Assembly (NCBI GenBank): GCA_902806105.1
Contig: CADCVI010000035.1
Span: 1-50,946 of the forward strand
DNA from: an uncultured Rubrobacteraceae bacterium
GTDB taxonomy: Bacteria; Actinomycetota; Rubrobacteria; Rubrobacterales; Rubrobacteraceae
Length of the DNA: 50,946 bases
Direction of reading: 5' to 3'
Shown here: one piece after another, positions 10,050 to 17,387 of the stretch
Numbering within the stretch: position 1 is the first letter of the stretch
How the letters are laid out: the number at the start of each line of letters is the position of its first letter
The notes under the pieces: generated by a model
The model's input: the letters and a program-made list of their open reading frames with translations, nothing else
The model's database searches: none
Told to the model about the DNA's origin: nothing
Translations under genes and position numbers: made by a program

Positions 10050-10910
10050 GTGGCGCCCGTGAGTGACCTGAAAACGTCGGCCGAGAACCGCAGCTTCGGC
10101 GGCACCGTCAGCTTCCACGAGCACCGCTCCGAGGTCTGCGACGCGACCATGCGCTTCTCGGTCTACGCCCCGCCGCAGGCAGCCGAGGGCCCGGTCCCCG
10201 TCCTCTACTACCTGGCCGGCCTGACCTCGACGGAGGCCAACTTCATGGAGAAGGCCGGGGCCCAGCGGCTCGCCTCCGAGCTCGGCCTGCTGCTCGTCGC
10301 CCCGGACACGAGCCCCCGCGGCCTGGATCTTCCTCAAGAGCACGACGACTACGACCTGGGCTCCGGCGCCGGCTTCTATATCGATGCCACGGTCGAGCCC
10401 TGGTCCGGACACTACAAGATGTACTCCTACGTCACGCAGGAACTGCCCTCGATAATCGAGTCGACCTTCCCCGCCCTCCCGGACTCACGAGGAATCTTCG
10501 GCCACTCGATGGGCGGCCACGGCGCCCTGACCATCGCCCTGAAGAACCCGGAGAGGTACCGGAGCGTCTCGGCCTTCGCCCCGATCTCGGCGCCGACCCG
10601 CGCGCCCTGGGGTACGAAGATCTTCTCGAACTACCTCGGCCCCGACGAGGACTCCTGGCGCGAGCACGACGCCTCAGAACTCATCAGGAAAAACCCCTTC
10701 CCCGACGGCCGCGAGATCCTCGTGGACCAGGGCATGGGCGACCAGTTTCTCGAAGAACAGCTCTACCCCGGCGTCCTCGAAGAGGCCTGCGCCGAATCCG
10801 GCCAGCCCCTCAAGATCCGGCGCCACGAGGGCTACGACCACGGCTACTACTTCATCTCGACCTTCGTCGACGACCACCTCCGCCACCACGCAGAGGCGCT
10901 GAAGGCCTGA
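10050..10910 (+). CDS. fghA: S-formylglutathione hydrolase
   Basis: It hydrolyses the S-formyl thiol made by the preceding dehydrogenase to formate and free thiol. The 286-residue esterase-D-family protein has Ser153 in GHSMGG as nucleophile and His264 in GYDHGYYF, plus the family segments PVLYYLAGLT (about 50-59), APDTSPRG (84-91) and GFYIDAT (108-114). A GTG at 10050 starts right after the adhC stop; another in-frame GTG at 10059 is possible. Length is usual (275-290). The gene is followed at once by a strong terminator, which closes the operon. Confidence 0.93.
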   Translation: MAPVSDLKTSAENRSFGGTVSFHEHRSEVCDATMRFSVYAPPQAAEGPVPVLYYLAGLTSTEANFMEKAGAQRLASELGLLLVAPDTSPRGLDLPQEHDDYDLGSGAGFYIDATVEPWSGHYKMYSYVTQELPSIIESTFPALPDSRGIFGHSMGGHGALTIALKNPERYRSVSAFAPISAPTRAPWGTKIFSNYLGPDEDSWREHDASELIRKNPFPDGREILVDQGMGDQFLEEQLYPGVLEEACAESGQPLKIRRHEGYDHGYYFISTFVDDHLRHHAEALKA

Positions 10911-10926
10911 AGGGACCGGAACGCGC

Positions 10927-10962
10927 GAAGGGGGGCGGGGAGTTTCCTCCCCGCCCCCCTTC
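10927..10962. terminator. Strong bidirectional hairpin between convergent genes
   Basis: A perfect 16-bp stem (10927-10942 with 10947-10962) with a TTTC loop lies between the fghA stop and the stop of the leftward DUF336 gene. The stem is almost all G-C, with A-T pairs at its foot, so it gives A/T runs on both sides and should work in both directions. Confidence 0.85.
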
Positions 10963-10980
10963 CTCTGTTCTCGTTCGCGG

Positions 10981-11397
10981 CTAGTAAGCGGCGGCGCCCG
11001 CTTCCGCGACCTCCTGGTCCTGCTCGATGGTTCCGGTCGAGACGCCGATGGCGCCCATGATGCTGCCGTTCCGCACGAGCGGGATGCCGCCGGGGAACAC
11101 TACGAGCCGCCCGCCGTGCGCGTCGCTCAGACCGTAGATCGGGCCGTCCGGCCGGGTCAGCTCCTGAAGGCCCCCCGTCTCGCCCTGAAACGCGATCGCC
11201 GTGTAAGCCTTGTTTATCGAGATCGTTATGCTCCCGATGTGCGCGCCGTCCATCCTGACGTGGGCCTTGAGGTTGCCCCCGGCGTCCACGACGGCTATGT
11301 CCATCGGCTGGCCGATCTCCGTGGCCTTGGCCGCGGCGGCGTCGATGACCCTCCGCGCCTCCTCCGCCGTAATCGTGTCAAGCACAGTTCCTGCCAT
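10981..11397 (-). CDS. DUF336 / GlcG-HbpS-like protein, copy 1
   Basis: The 138-residue protein belongs to the family of GlcG, PduO C-terminal domain and HbpS, the last a haem-binding oligomer. Typical marks are IGQPMDIAVVDAGGNLKAHVRMD (split here: IGQPMDIAVVDAGG then NLKAHVRMD), a FPGGIPL turn, and a C-terminal GAIGVSTG with QDQEVAEAG. No signal peptide is present, so it is expected in the cytosol. The ATG at 11397 follows GGGGAGATC. It is a close paralogue of the next gene to the right, with two hairpins between them. Possible roles are haem or cofactor binding or an oligomeric accessory protein; none is proved. Confidence 0.85.
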   Translation of the reverse strand: MAGTVLDTITAEEARRVIDAAAAKATEIGQPMDIAVVDAGGNLKAHVRMDGAHIGSITISINKAYTAIAFQGETGGLQELTRPDGPIYGLSDAHGGRLVVFPGGIPLVRNGSIMGAIGVSTGTIEQDQEVAEAGAAAY

Positions 11398-11471
11398 GAT
11401 CTCCCCTTTCCTAGGCGTTCCCCTCGCGGACAAGTGAAGCAGAGTCCCCTCCCCCGCGCAACGGCGTCTCT

Positions 11472-11508
11472 TGCCCGATGCCGCGCAACGCCCGCGCGGC
11501 GTCGGGCA
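11472..11508. repeat. Hairpin between the two DUF336 genes
   Basis: A 15-bp inverted repeat (about 11472-11486 with 11494-11508), with one G-T pair and a 7-base loop, follows the stronger hairpin at 11517-11545. It could be a second terminator, an RNA stabiliser for the upstream message, or a leader structure of copy 1. Confidence 0.5.
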
Positions 11509-11516
11509 TTGGAAAC

Positions 11517-11545
11517 GGGCGGGGCTCGCGACGCGAGCCCCGCCC
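11517..11545 (-). terminator. Terminator after DUF336 copy 2
   Basis: A perfect 13-bp G-C-rich stem (11517-11529 with 11533-11545, loop GAC) lies 28 bases after the stop of the leftward gene at 11573. The position fits a transcription terminator of the binding-protein/DUF336 operon. Confidence 0.7.
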
Positions 11546-11572
11546 CCCGATCGAAGGTCTAGTACCCTCTAC

Positions 11573-11986
11573 CTAGCCGAAGGCGGCGACGCCCGCTTCC
11601 GCGACCTCCTGGTCCTGATCCACGGTGCCGCCCGAGACGCCGATGGCGCCGACGACCTTGCCGTCGCGCATCAGCGGGATGCCGCCCGCGAAGATCACGA
11701 TGCGCGTCCCGTTGGTGGTGTTCAGGCCGAAGAGCGGCTGTCCCGGCTGCGTCATCTCGGCGAGGTCTTGCGTGGCAAACCCGAGGGAGGCCGAGGAGTA
11801 GGCCTTGTCTTCGGCGATGGAGATGCTCGCGGTCCAGGCCTCCTCCATGCGGGCGAAGGCCTTGAGGTTGCCGCCGACCTCGGCGACCGCGATGTTCATC
11901 GGCTGCCCGATCTCCCGGGCCTTCTCCACGGCGGCAGCGGCTACGGTCTGCGCCTCGTCAAGCGAAATTGAGTGTATGGTCTCCAT
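11573..11986 (-). CDS. DUF336 / GlcG-HbpS-like protein, copy 2
   Basis: The 137-residue paralogue of the gene at 10981-11397 shares IGQPMNIAVAEVGGNLKAF, FAGGIPLM, GAIGVSGGT and the QDQEVAEAGVAA tail. No signal peptide is seen. The ATG at 11986 is preceded by GGAAGGAC and starts only 11 bases after the stop of the binding-protein gene, so they form one transcript. Family members include haem-sensing HbpS and GlcG of glycolate operons. The tight coupling to an oligopeptide-type binding protein suggests a shared ligand, which is inference. Confidence 0.85.
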   Translation of the reverse strand: METIHSISLDEAQTVAAAAVEKAREIGQPMNIAVAEVGGNLKAFARMEEAWTASISIAEDKAYSSASLGFATQDLAEMTQPGQPLFGLNTTNGTRIVIFAGGIPLMRDGKVVGAIGVSGGTVDQDQEVAEAGVAAFG

Positions 11987-11997
11987 GTAAGTCCTTC

Positions 11998-13620
11998 CTA
12001 CGAACCGTTCTTGAGCGACCAGTGCTCTTCCGTGACCTCGGTCTCGGCGAGCTCCAGGGTGGTCGCGTGGGCGACGAAGTTCACTTTCTTGTTCACCGCG
12101 TACAGCGCCTGCGGCGCCACCAGGAAGAGCGAGAGCGCCTCCTTGTAGACGAAGCGGTCGATCTCCCGGGACAGCTCGGTCTGGCGCTCGCCGTCCGTCT
12201 CCTTGATGAACCGGCCCATCAGCTCGTCGAACTCGGGGACCGCCGGCCCCGTGCGAAACGCCCCGCCGTCGCCGTAGAGGTAGTAGTGCATGAACGCGGG
12301 CGGCGCGTCGGCGGAGAGGTCGATCCAGGCGTGCAGCAGCACGTCGAACGGGAGCGGCAAGACCTTCTCCACGAGCGCGTGCTGGGCGGCGAGCAGATCC
12401 TCGCCCGGGACGACGATGACCTCGACGCCTATACCCAGGGACTCGCTGAGGTTCCCCTCCAGCATGCGGGCGACGCCCTCCGTCCCGGTCGTCGTGGCGA
12501 GCCTCAGGGGCCGCCCCTCGGGCCATCCGGCCTCCTTCAGGAGCCGCTGCGCCTCGCCGGGGTCGTGCGCGTAGGGCTCGTTCTCCGGGTGGCCGCCGGC
12601 GTACTCGGGGATGACCCCGGCGCTCGGGTAGGCGTAGCCCTTGAAGGCCTCGCTCACGAGGCGGGCGCGGTCCACGGCCAGGTTCAGCGCCAGGCGGACG
12701 CGGACGTCGTGCAGCGGCGCGTCCTCGGCGCCGCGGTTGATGAGCCCGAGAAGGATGCGCATGGAGTCGGTGACCTCGAGCTTGGCGTGCTCCGAGTTCT
12801 GCACCATCTCGGCGTCCGCCGGTGCGATCTCGGTGACGATGTCTACTTCGCCCTCGGTCGTGCAGACCAGGTTCAGGGCCTCCGCGGGCGAGATGTCGTT
12901 GCGGAAGATCACCTTCTCGAGGCGCGGGCCCCGCTCCTTGTTCCAGTGGTCCTCGAACGCCGTTAGGACGACGCGGTCGGTGCGCTCCTCGCGCGTGTCG
13001 AGCCAGACGCAATTAAGCGGGTCGGCCCCCATGATGGCGATCTCGTTGTGCAGGGAAGAGTAGCCCTCGGAGAGGACGAACGGACCGGTGCCCCACGGGC
13101 CCGGAGCGTCGATTATTCACCAGTGTCCCTCGCCTGAACCGTTCTTTTTGTAGCCGAAGCCGATCTCGTCCCAGAAGCGCGTGCTCGGGAGGTGGAAGCC
13201 GCGGAACTTGCCGAGGATCGCGCCGTCCGGCTCCGGGAAGATCATGCGGACGGTGTAATCGTCGATGATCTCCAACCTGGTATCCGGGTGGAAGTTGAGC
13301 GAGGTCCCCGGTGGATGGGGAGCCCTCCACCGCTGCACCTCGTAGAAGGCGCGCTCGAAGGAACGAACGTCGAACGTCTCGCCGTCCTGGAACGTGATCC
13401 CACGCCGGAGCACGACCTCGAGCGTCGTATCGTCGATCCAGCGGGACTCCTCCATCGCCGCCCCGACGAAACGGCCGTCCGGCGTAGTCCGTACCGGCTC
13501 CTCCATCGTGTTCCACGTGATAAACAGCCAATTCAACGGGTTCGGGTCCACGACGTGGATCGTGCCCGCGGGCGTGTACTGGCCGCCCTCCGTAGAGCCT
13601 TGCCTAACGGTCTGTGCCAT
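11998..13620 (-). pseudogene. Family 5 substrate-binding protein gene with one in-frame TGA
   Basis: The reading frame from ATG 13620 (ribosome site AGGAGA) to the stop at 11998 encodes about 540 residues of an ABC-type oligopeptide/nickel solute-binding protein (SBP family 5). It is broken by one TGA at 13119-13117, after codon 167. Homology continues in the same frame on both sides: RGITFQDGETFDVRSF before, and PGPWGTGPF, RLALNLAVDR and LLKEAGWPEG after. No frameshift is involved. A downstream ATG at 13032 could start a fragment. The N-terminus has no signal peptide or lipobox, odd for this family, and no permease or ATPase genes are near. A nonsense mutation is most likely; selenocysteine or readthrough cannot be excluded. 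Confidence 0.8.
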
Positions 13621-13977
13621 GCTTCTCCTATTCTTTGCCCTTTCCGCACGGCATGCTAACAGAGCGGGAACCCCGCGCAACTGGCGAAAGAGATGCTTCG
13701 AAGACCTCGAAAACCGTTCATCCGCCACGCTCACGGCTCTCCTCGACACGCTCACCCAGACCCGAACCCATCGATACACGATCCGCTGCTAGAAACGAAA
13801 GGTACGGATGGGCGAAGGGTACGGTACGGTCACTTTGGCCAGTGAGGAGCCTGCGGCGTGGGTGCCAGCAAAGAAGGCGTGGGGAAGAAGCCGGGGTGGG
13901 GTTACCCTCAACAACGTCGTGAGCTTTGGCGAAGGTCACGGGGAGCTTCGGGATGTCCGCGCGGCATTTCTAGCACA
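13621..13977. other. Intergenic region between divergent units
   Basis: About 360 bases separate the binding-protein gene (leftward) from the DUF488 module (rightward). Apart from a possible leftward promoter at 13653-13680 I see no RNA gene, long repeat or convincing small gene. Several open frames cross it, but none has a good start with a recognisable product. Confidence 0.5.
13653..13680 (-). promoter_or_regulatory. Possible promoter of the binding-protein/DUF336 operon
   Basis: On the minus strand TTGCGC (13680-13675) and TAGCAT (13658-13653) are 16 bases apart. They lie about 33-60 bases before the ATG at 13620, at a spacing usual for housekeeping sigma factors. The hexamers are imperfect. 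Confidence 0.4.
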
Positions 13978-14037
13978 GTGCGAAACAGAAAGGTTCCAGC
14001 CATCGAAGACCAGGGGGTAGCGGGTAGCCGGGACGCG

Positions 14038-14595
14038 GTGTTCACGATCGGGCACTCCAACCATTCGGCGGAGAAGTTTATCGGGCTGTTGAAGGGGCAC
14101 GGGATCGAGGTCCTGGTAGATGCTCGCTCGCACCCGTACTCCAGGCACGCGCCGCACTTCAACGCGCGTGCCCTGAAGGCGGCTCTGTCGGATGGCGGGA
14201 TCCTCTACCTGTTCCTCGGCAGAGAGCTTGGCGGGAGGCCCGCGGGGGATGAGTTCTACGACGCGGAGGGCAGGGTGGACTACGCGCTCGTGGAGCGTTC
14301 CCGGCCGTTTCTCGATGGTATAAGTAGGCTGGAACGCGAGCTCCGGAGGCGCACGACCGCCCTGCTTTGCAGCGAGGAGAACCCCGTCGAGTGCCACCGC
14401 AAACTCCTCGTCGGCCGGGCCCTGGGCGAGCGTGGGATCTTCGTCCATCATATCCGGGGCGACGGCAACATCCAGACGGAGGGCGAGGATTCCGGCGTTC
14501 AGCCGGTCCTTTTCACGGAAGCGGAGGTGAGACCGCGCAAGTCCATACGATCGGTTTCACGAGGAAGACGGCGGCCGAGTTCTTCGGGAAGTTGA
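14038..14595 (+). CDS. DUF488 family protein, copy 1
   Basis: The protein has a complete DUF488 domain: TIGHSNHSAEKFIGLL at the N-terminus, VDARSHPYSRHAPHFN, GRELGGRP, then ALLCSEENPVECHRKLL with the conserved Cys-His-Arg box. The tail ends in a basic, serine-rich KSIRSVSRGRRRPSSSG, which as I recall is common in the family. DUF488 is related to Rossmannoid nucleotide/nucleic-acid enzymes, but its reaction is not settled. The start is uncertain: GTG at 14038 gives the family N-terminus, and GTG at 13978 would add 20 residues. The 3' end overlaps the start of copy 2 in another frame. Confidence 0.8.
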   Translation: MFTIGHSNHSAEKFIGLLKGHGIEVLVDARSHPYSRHAPHFNARALKAALSDGGILYLFLGRELGGRPAGDEFYDAEGRVDYALVERSRPFLDGISRLERELRRRTTALLCSEENPVECHRKLLVGRALGERGIFVHHIRGDGNIQTEGEDSGVQPVLFTEAEVRPRKSIRSVSRGRRRPSSSGS

Positions 14596-14972
14596 ACGGA
14601 GCCGGTATCCGGCGTCTCCTCGACGTGCGCCTGAACAACGCCTCGCAGCTCTCCGGGTTCGCCAGGAGCGCCGACCTCCCGTTCTTCCTGAAGAACCTCT
14701 GCGGCGCCGAATACCTCCACGAGCCCCGGCTCGCCCCGACCCGCGAGATGCTCGACGCCTACAGGAAGGGTAGGGTGGGATGGCCGGCTTACGAGGAAGC
14801 CTTTACGCAGCTCCTGGAGGAGCGCCGGGTCGAGGAGACGCTGAACAGGGACCTCTTCGACGTCCCGACCGTGCTGCTGTGCAGCGAGGCGGGACCAGAG
14901 CGCTGCCACCGGCGGCTGGTCCTCGAGTACCTGGACCGGGCCTGGGGCGGCATCCGGGCCGTCCACCTGTAG
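14541..14972 (+). CDS. DUF488 family protein, copy 2; start codon unresolved
   Basis: This second DUF488 domain (about 144 residues) begins VHTIGFTRKTAAEFF and contains LDVRLNNASQLSGFA, GAEYLHEPRLAPT, and VLLCSEAGPERCHRRL with the Cys-His-Arg box. It is a diverged relative of copy 1, of the subtype starting with TIGFT. No ATG, GTG or TTG lies at the expected start. A full GGAGGTGA ribosome site at 14523-14530 points to a start near 14535-14541, where the codons are GCG, CAA and GTC. The nearest normal in-frame start is a TTG at 14367, deep inside copy 1. Either a non-standard start or a small indel is present. Its first 55 bases lie inside the end of copy 1. Confidence 0.7.
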   Translation, partial: VHTIGFTRKTAAEFFGKLNGAGIRRLLDVRLNNASQLSGFARSADLPFFLKNLCGAEYLHEPRLAPTREMLDAYRKGRVGWPAYEEAFTQLLEERRVEETLNRDLFDVPTVLLCSEAGPERCHRRLVLEYLDRAWGGIRAVHL

Positions 14973-14979
14973 GGGAAGC

Positions 14980-15681
14980 GTGCAGATACTCGTAAACCAC
15001 CTGACGCGGATGCAGCCGGGGTATGTTTGCGTGGCGGGCGTGGACGTAAACAAGCTGGAGCACGTCCGGCCGGTGCTCCGCTACGGCAGGCTTCCCGCAA
15101 GCCTCCTCAGGCCGAACGGCGGCCCGCTGGACCTCGGGTCCGTGGTGGACCTCGGCCCGACCACCGACGCCGGCCGCCCCCCGGAGATGGAAGACCGCTA
15201 CTTCGACCCGGCGCGGGCGGCGTGGCTCTTCGACGACGAGCCGGACGACTACTGGGACCTTCTGGATGGAATCTCCAGGGAGAGCCTCGCGGAGATCTTC
15301 GGTCCCGAGCTCGAAGCATGGGACGAGAGCTGCACGGTCGAAGTGGGGTCCGGTAAAGCCTCGCTGGGCTGCCTGAGACCGGAGGCACGGCCGTGGCTGT
15401 ACGTCGACCACCGGGGCACCATTCGCCTTGTCCTCGACCGCCCGACGCCCTCGGTGGATCTCGCGGTAAACGACCTGAGGCTGTACGAGATGGACGGCAA
15501 GACGCCCCGCCGGGACCTCGTAGCGGACGTGCAGCGCCGCCTCGAAGCGGGCGTCGAGGCCATCCTGAGCGTCGGCCTGACGCGCCCCTGGTGCAAGAGA
15601 GGGGACGATGTCGAGAGGCACTGGCTGCAGGTCAACAACATCCACCTCCGGGACGACCCGTTGTGGAGGTTGGAAGGTTAG
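14980..15681 (+). CDS. Putative dual-OB-domain protein
   Basis: The 233-residue protein starts with GTG at 14980 after AGGGGAAGC, 7 bases behind DUF488 copy 2, so the three genes form an operon. The N-terminus (MQILVNHLTRM, then QPGYVCVAGVD and HVRPVLR) matches what I recall of the dual-OB-fold domain found next to DUF488 genes. The C-terminus has DLRLYE and VGLTRPW, followed by WLQVNNIHL. Two beta-rich halves flank an acidic middle (about 65-115). OB folds often bind nucleic acid or nucleotides. No catalytic motif is evident. The family name rests on memory of the N-terminal pattern and is less sure than the gene itself. Confidence 0.68.
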   Translation: MQILVNHLTRMQPGYVCVAGVDVNKLEHVRPVLRYGRLPASLLRPNGGPLDLGSVVDLGPTTDAGRPPEMEDRYFDPARAAWLFDDEPDDYWDLLDGISRESLAEIFGPELEAWDESCTVEVGSGKASLGCLRPEARPWLYVDHRGTIRLVLDRPTPSVDLAVNDLRLYEMDGKTPRRDLVADVQRRLEAGVEAILSVGLTRPWCKRGDDVERHWLQVNNIHLRDDPLWRLEG

Positions 15682-15757
15682 TGAGACCCAAGGGCTCTGC
15701 CGGTCGTCTGTCTGGCCGCAGTGACGTAACCAGGAAGACCTCGGGCAAGGGCTGGCC

Positions 15758-17335
15758 CTAGCTCACCTCGACCATGAAGAGCGGCGGGACGTGCATGTAG
15801 GTGGTGCTCGGGCTCGGGCCTACGACGTCCTTGGACATCTCCAGGGCTTCGGCGACGGTGTCGGCGCGCTTGAGGCCCATCCTCGCGGTGGTCATGGGAT
15901 CGCCGCCGACGAGGATCACGGAGTCCAGGTGGTCGAGGGCGTGGGCGGCCCAGTACAGGACGGTGAACGGGTGGACGCCGTGGTAGGCGTGGGAGTTTCG
16001 GTAGAGGGTCTTGTACCAGGGGTCCTCGGCGTAGCGCTGCTCGTACTTGTGAGCTATCTCCCGGATGTTGTTGGTCAGCGGGTAAGCCTCGTTCCACAGG
16101 TCGATGTACGAAGGGTGGTGGACCTCGTTGAACTCGTTCGGCATGGGGTGGGTGCCTATGAGGACGCCGCCCTCACGGACCAGCGGCTTGCCCTTGTAGA
16201 GGTTGAAGAGGTAACCGAGGAGCAGGTTGTAGACGAGCATCGGGTTCATGATGGAGTTGACGTTGTACGGCCCGACGTACGGCAGGCCCATCAGGAGGAC
16301 GTCAGCCTGGCCCTCGACGGGAACTACCTGCTGGTGGTAGTTGTGGCGGATGGTCTCGGCGTGCACCGGGTCGGTCGCGCCGGCCTGCACGCTCGTCATG
16401 CGGTGCGGGGCCTTTATGCTCTGGAAGATCCTGCGGGCAGCCGAGCGGGGCATGGCCTGCGTCGCCTTGTGGTTGGCCAGGAAGTTGGCCCTCGTCAGGG
16501 TGCTCCACTCGTGCTCGGGCTTCGAGAGGAAGTCGGCGACGGCCGGGAAGGCGGAGTTGTTGAGGGTCGTCTCGATGTGGAAGACCTTGACGTGCTCGTC
16601 GAAGATCTTGCCCATGCGGTTGAAGGAGCCGTGCATGGCGGAGTTCGGCGGGTCGTTCAGGGACTTCGTGTTCGAGAGCGTGTCCGGGGTGTGGTTGTGG
16701 CGGATGGAGGACCACGGCGAGAGGCCGGTGTGGACGGACTTGTGCCCGCCGTTCATCGCCACGGCGTTGATGTTGACGTAGACGAGCAGGTCGCTCTCGG
16801 CGACCCTGCGGCTCACCACGACGTCCTCGCCCCTCTCGGTCTCCGCTATCTTCACGTTCCCCTCGGGGTCCTCGGCGTCGTAGTTGTAGAGCTGCTCCGG
16901 GTAGAAGGCGCCCATCAGCTTCTTGCCGAGGGCGTGCTGGAGCTCGGCCTCCGTCATGCGGCGGTGCAGGCCGAGCGCGGCGATGATGTGGATGTCTTCC
17001 ACGCCCCTGGCGTAGGCCTTCTCCACGACCTTCTCGATAACCATCTGGCGGATGTCCGGCCTCTGCATCGGCGGCAGGGGGAGGGAGACGTCGTCGAAGG
17101 CGATGGTCAGCTTCATGCCGGGGTGCAGGAGCTCGTGAAGGGGCTCCATCTCCATCGGCTCCAGGAGCGCCCGCTCGATGGCGACGTTCGGGTCGGCGAT
17201 GGGGTCGACGGGGCCGGGCGGGTAGATCACGCGCGTCCCCGCCGGCAGCTTCTCGTAGTGGAACCCGTCGCCCGCGTTGAACATCATCGGCGGACTATCG
17301 TTCTCCAGGATCTTGATAATGCCGGGACGTCTCAT
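15758..17335 (-). CDS. LarA-family (nickel-pincer lactate racemase-like) protein
   Basis: The 525-residue protein has the LarA N-terminal domain: AFDDVSLPLPPM (79-90), corresponding to the NDxTRPxP loop; AALGLHRRMTEAEL with His124; and NGGHKSVHTG with Lys199, at the place where LarA binds the nickel-pincer nucleotide. It is about 100 residues longer than LarA, and the TRP triad is replaced, so the substrate may not be lactate. No larB, larC or larE genes are visible here. The ATG at 17335 follows GGGAG, 52 bases after the MOSC stop on the same strand. It converges on the dual-OB gene. I infer an isomerase or racemase of 2-hydroxy acids or similar. Confidence 0.75.
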   Translation of the reverse strand: MRRPGIIKILENDSPPMMFNAGDGFHYEKLPAGTRVIYPPGPVDPIADPNVAIERALLEPMEMEPLHELLHPGMKLTIAFDDVSLPLPPMQRPDIRQMVIEKVVEKAYARGVEDIHIIAALGLHRRMTEAELQHALGKKLMGAFYPEQLYNYDAEDPEGNVKIAETERGEDVVVSRRVAESDLLVYVNINAVAMNGGHKSVHTGLSPWSSIRHNHTPDTLSNTKSLNDPPNSAMHGSFNRMGKIFDEHVKVFHIETTLNNSAFPAVADFLSKPEHEWSTLTRANFLANHKATQAMPRSAARRIFQSIKAPHRMTSVQAGATDPVHAETIRHNYHQQVVPVEGQADVLLMGLPYVGPYNVNSIMNPMLVYNLLLGYLFNLYKGKPLVREGGVLIGTHPMPNEFNEVHHPSYIDLWNEAYPLTNNIREIAHKYEQRYAEDPWYKTLYRNSHAYHGVHPFTVLYWAAHALDHLDSVILVGGDPMTTARMGLKRADTVAEALEMSKDVVGPSPSTTYMHVPPLFMVEVS

Positions 17336-17387
17336 GATAGGTGCTCCCTTCGCTCGCGGGTCGTCGGCGCGCCGTCTCTGGCGGCCT

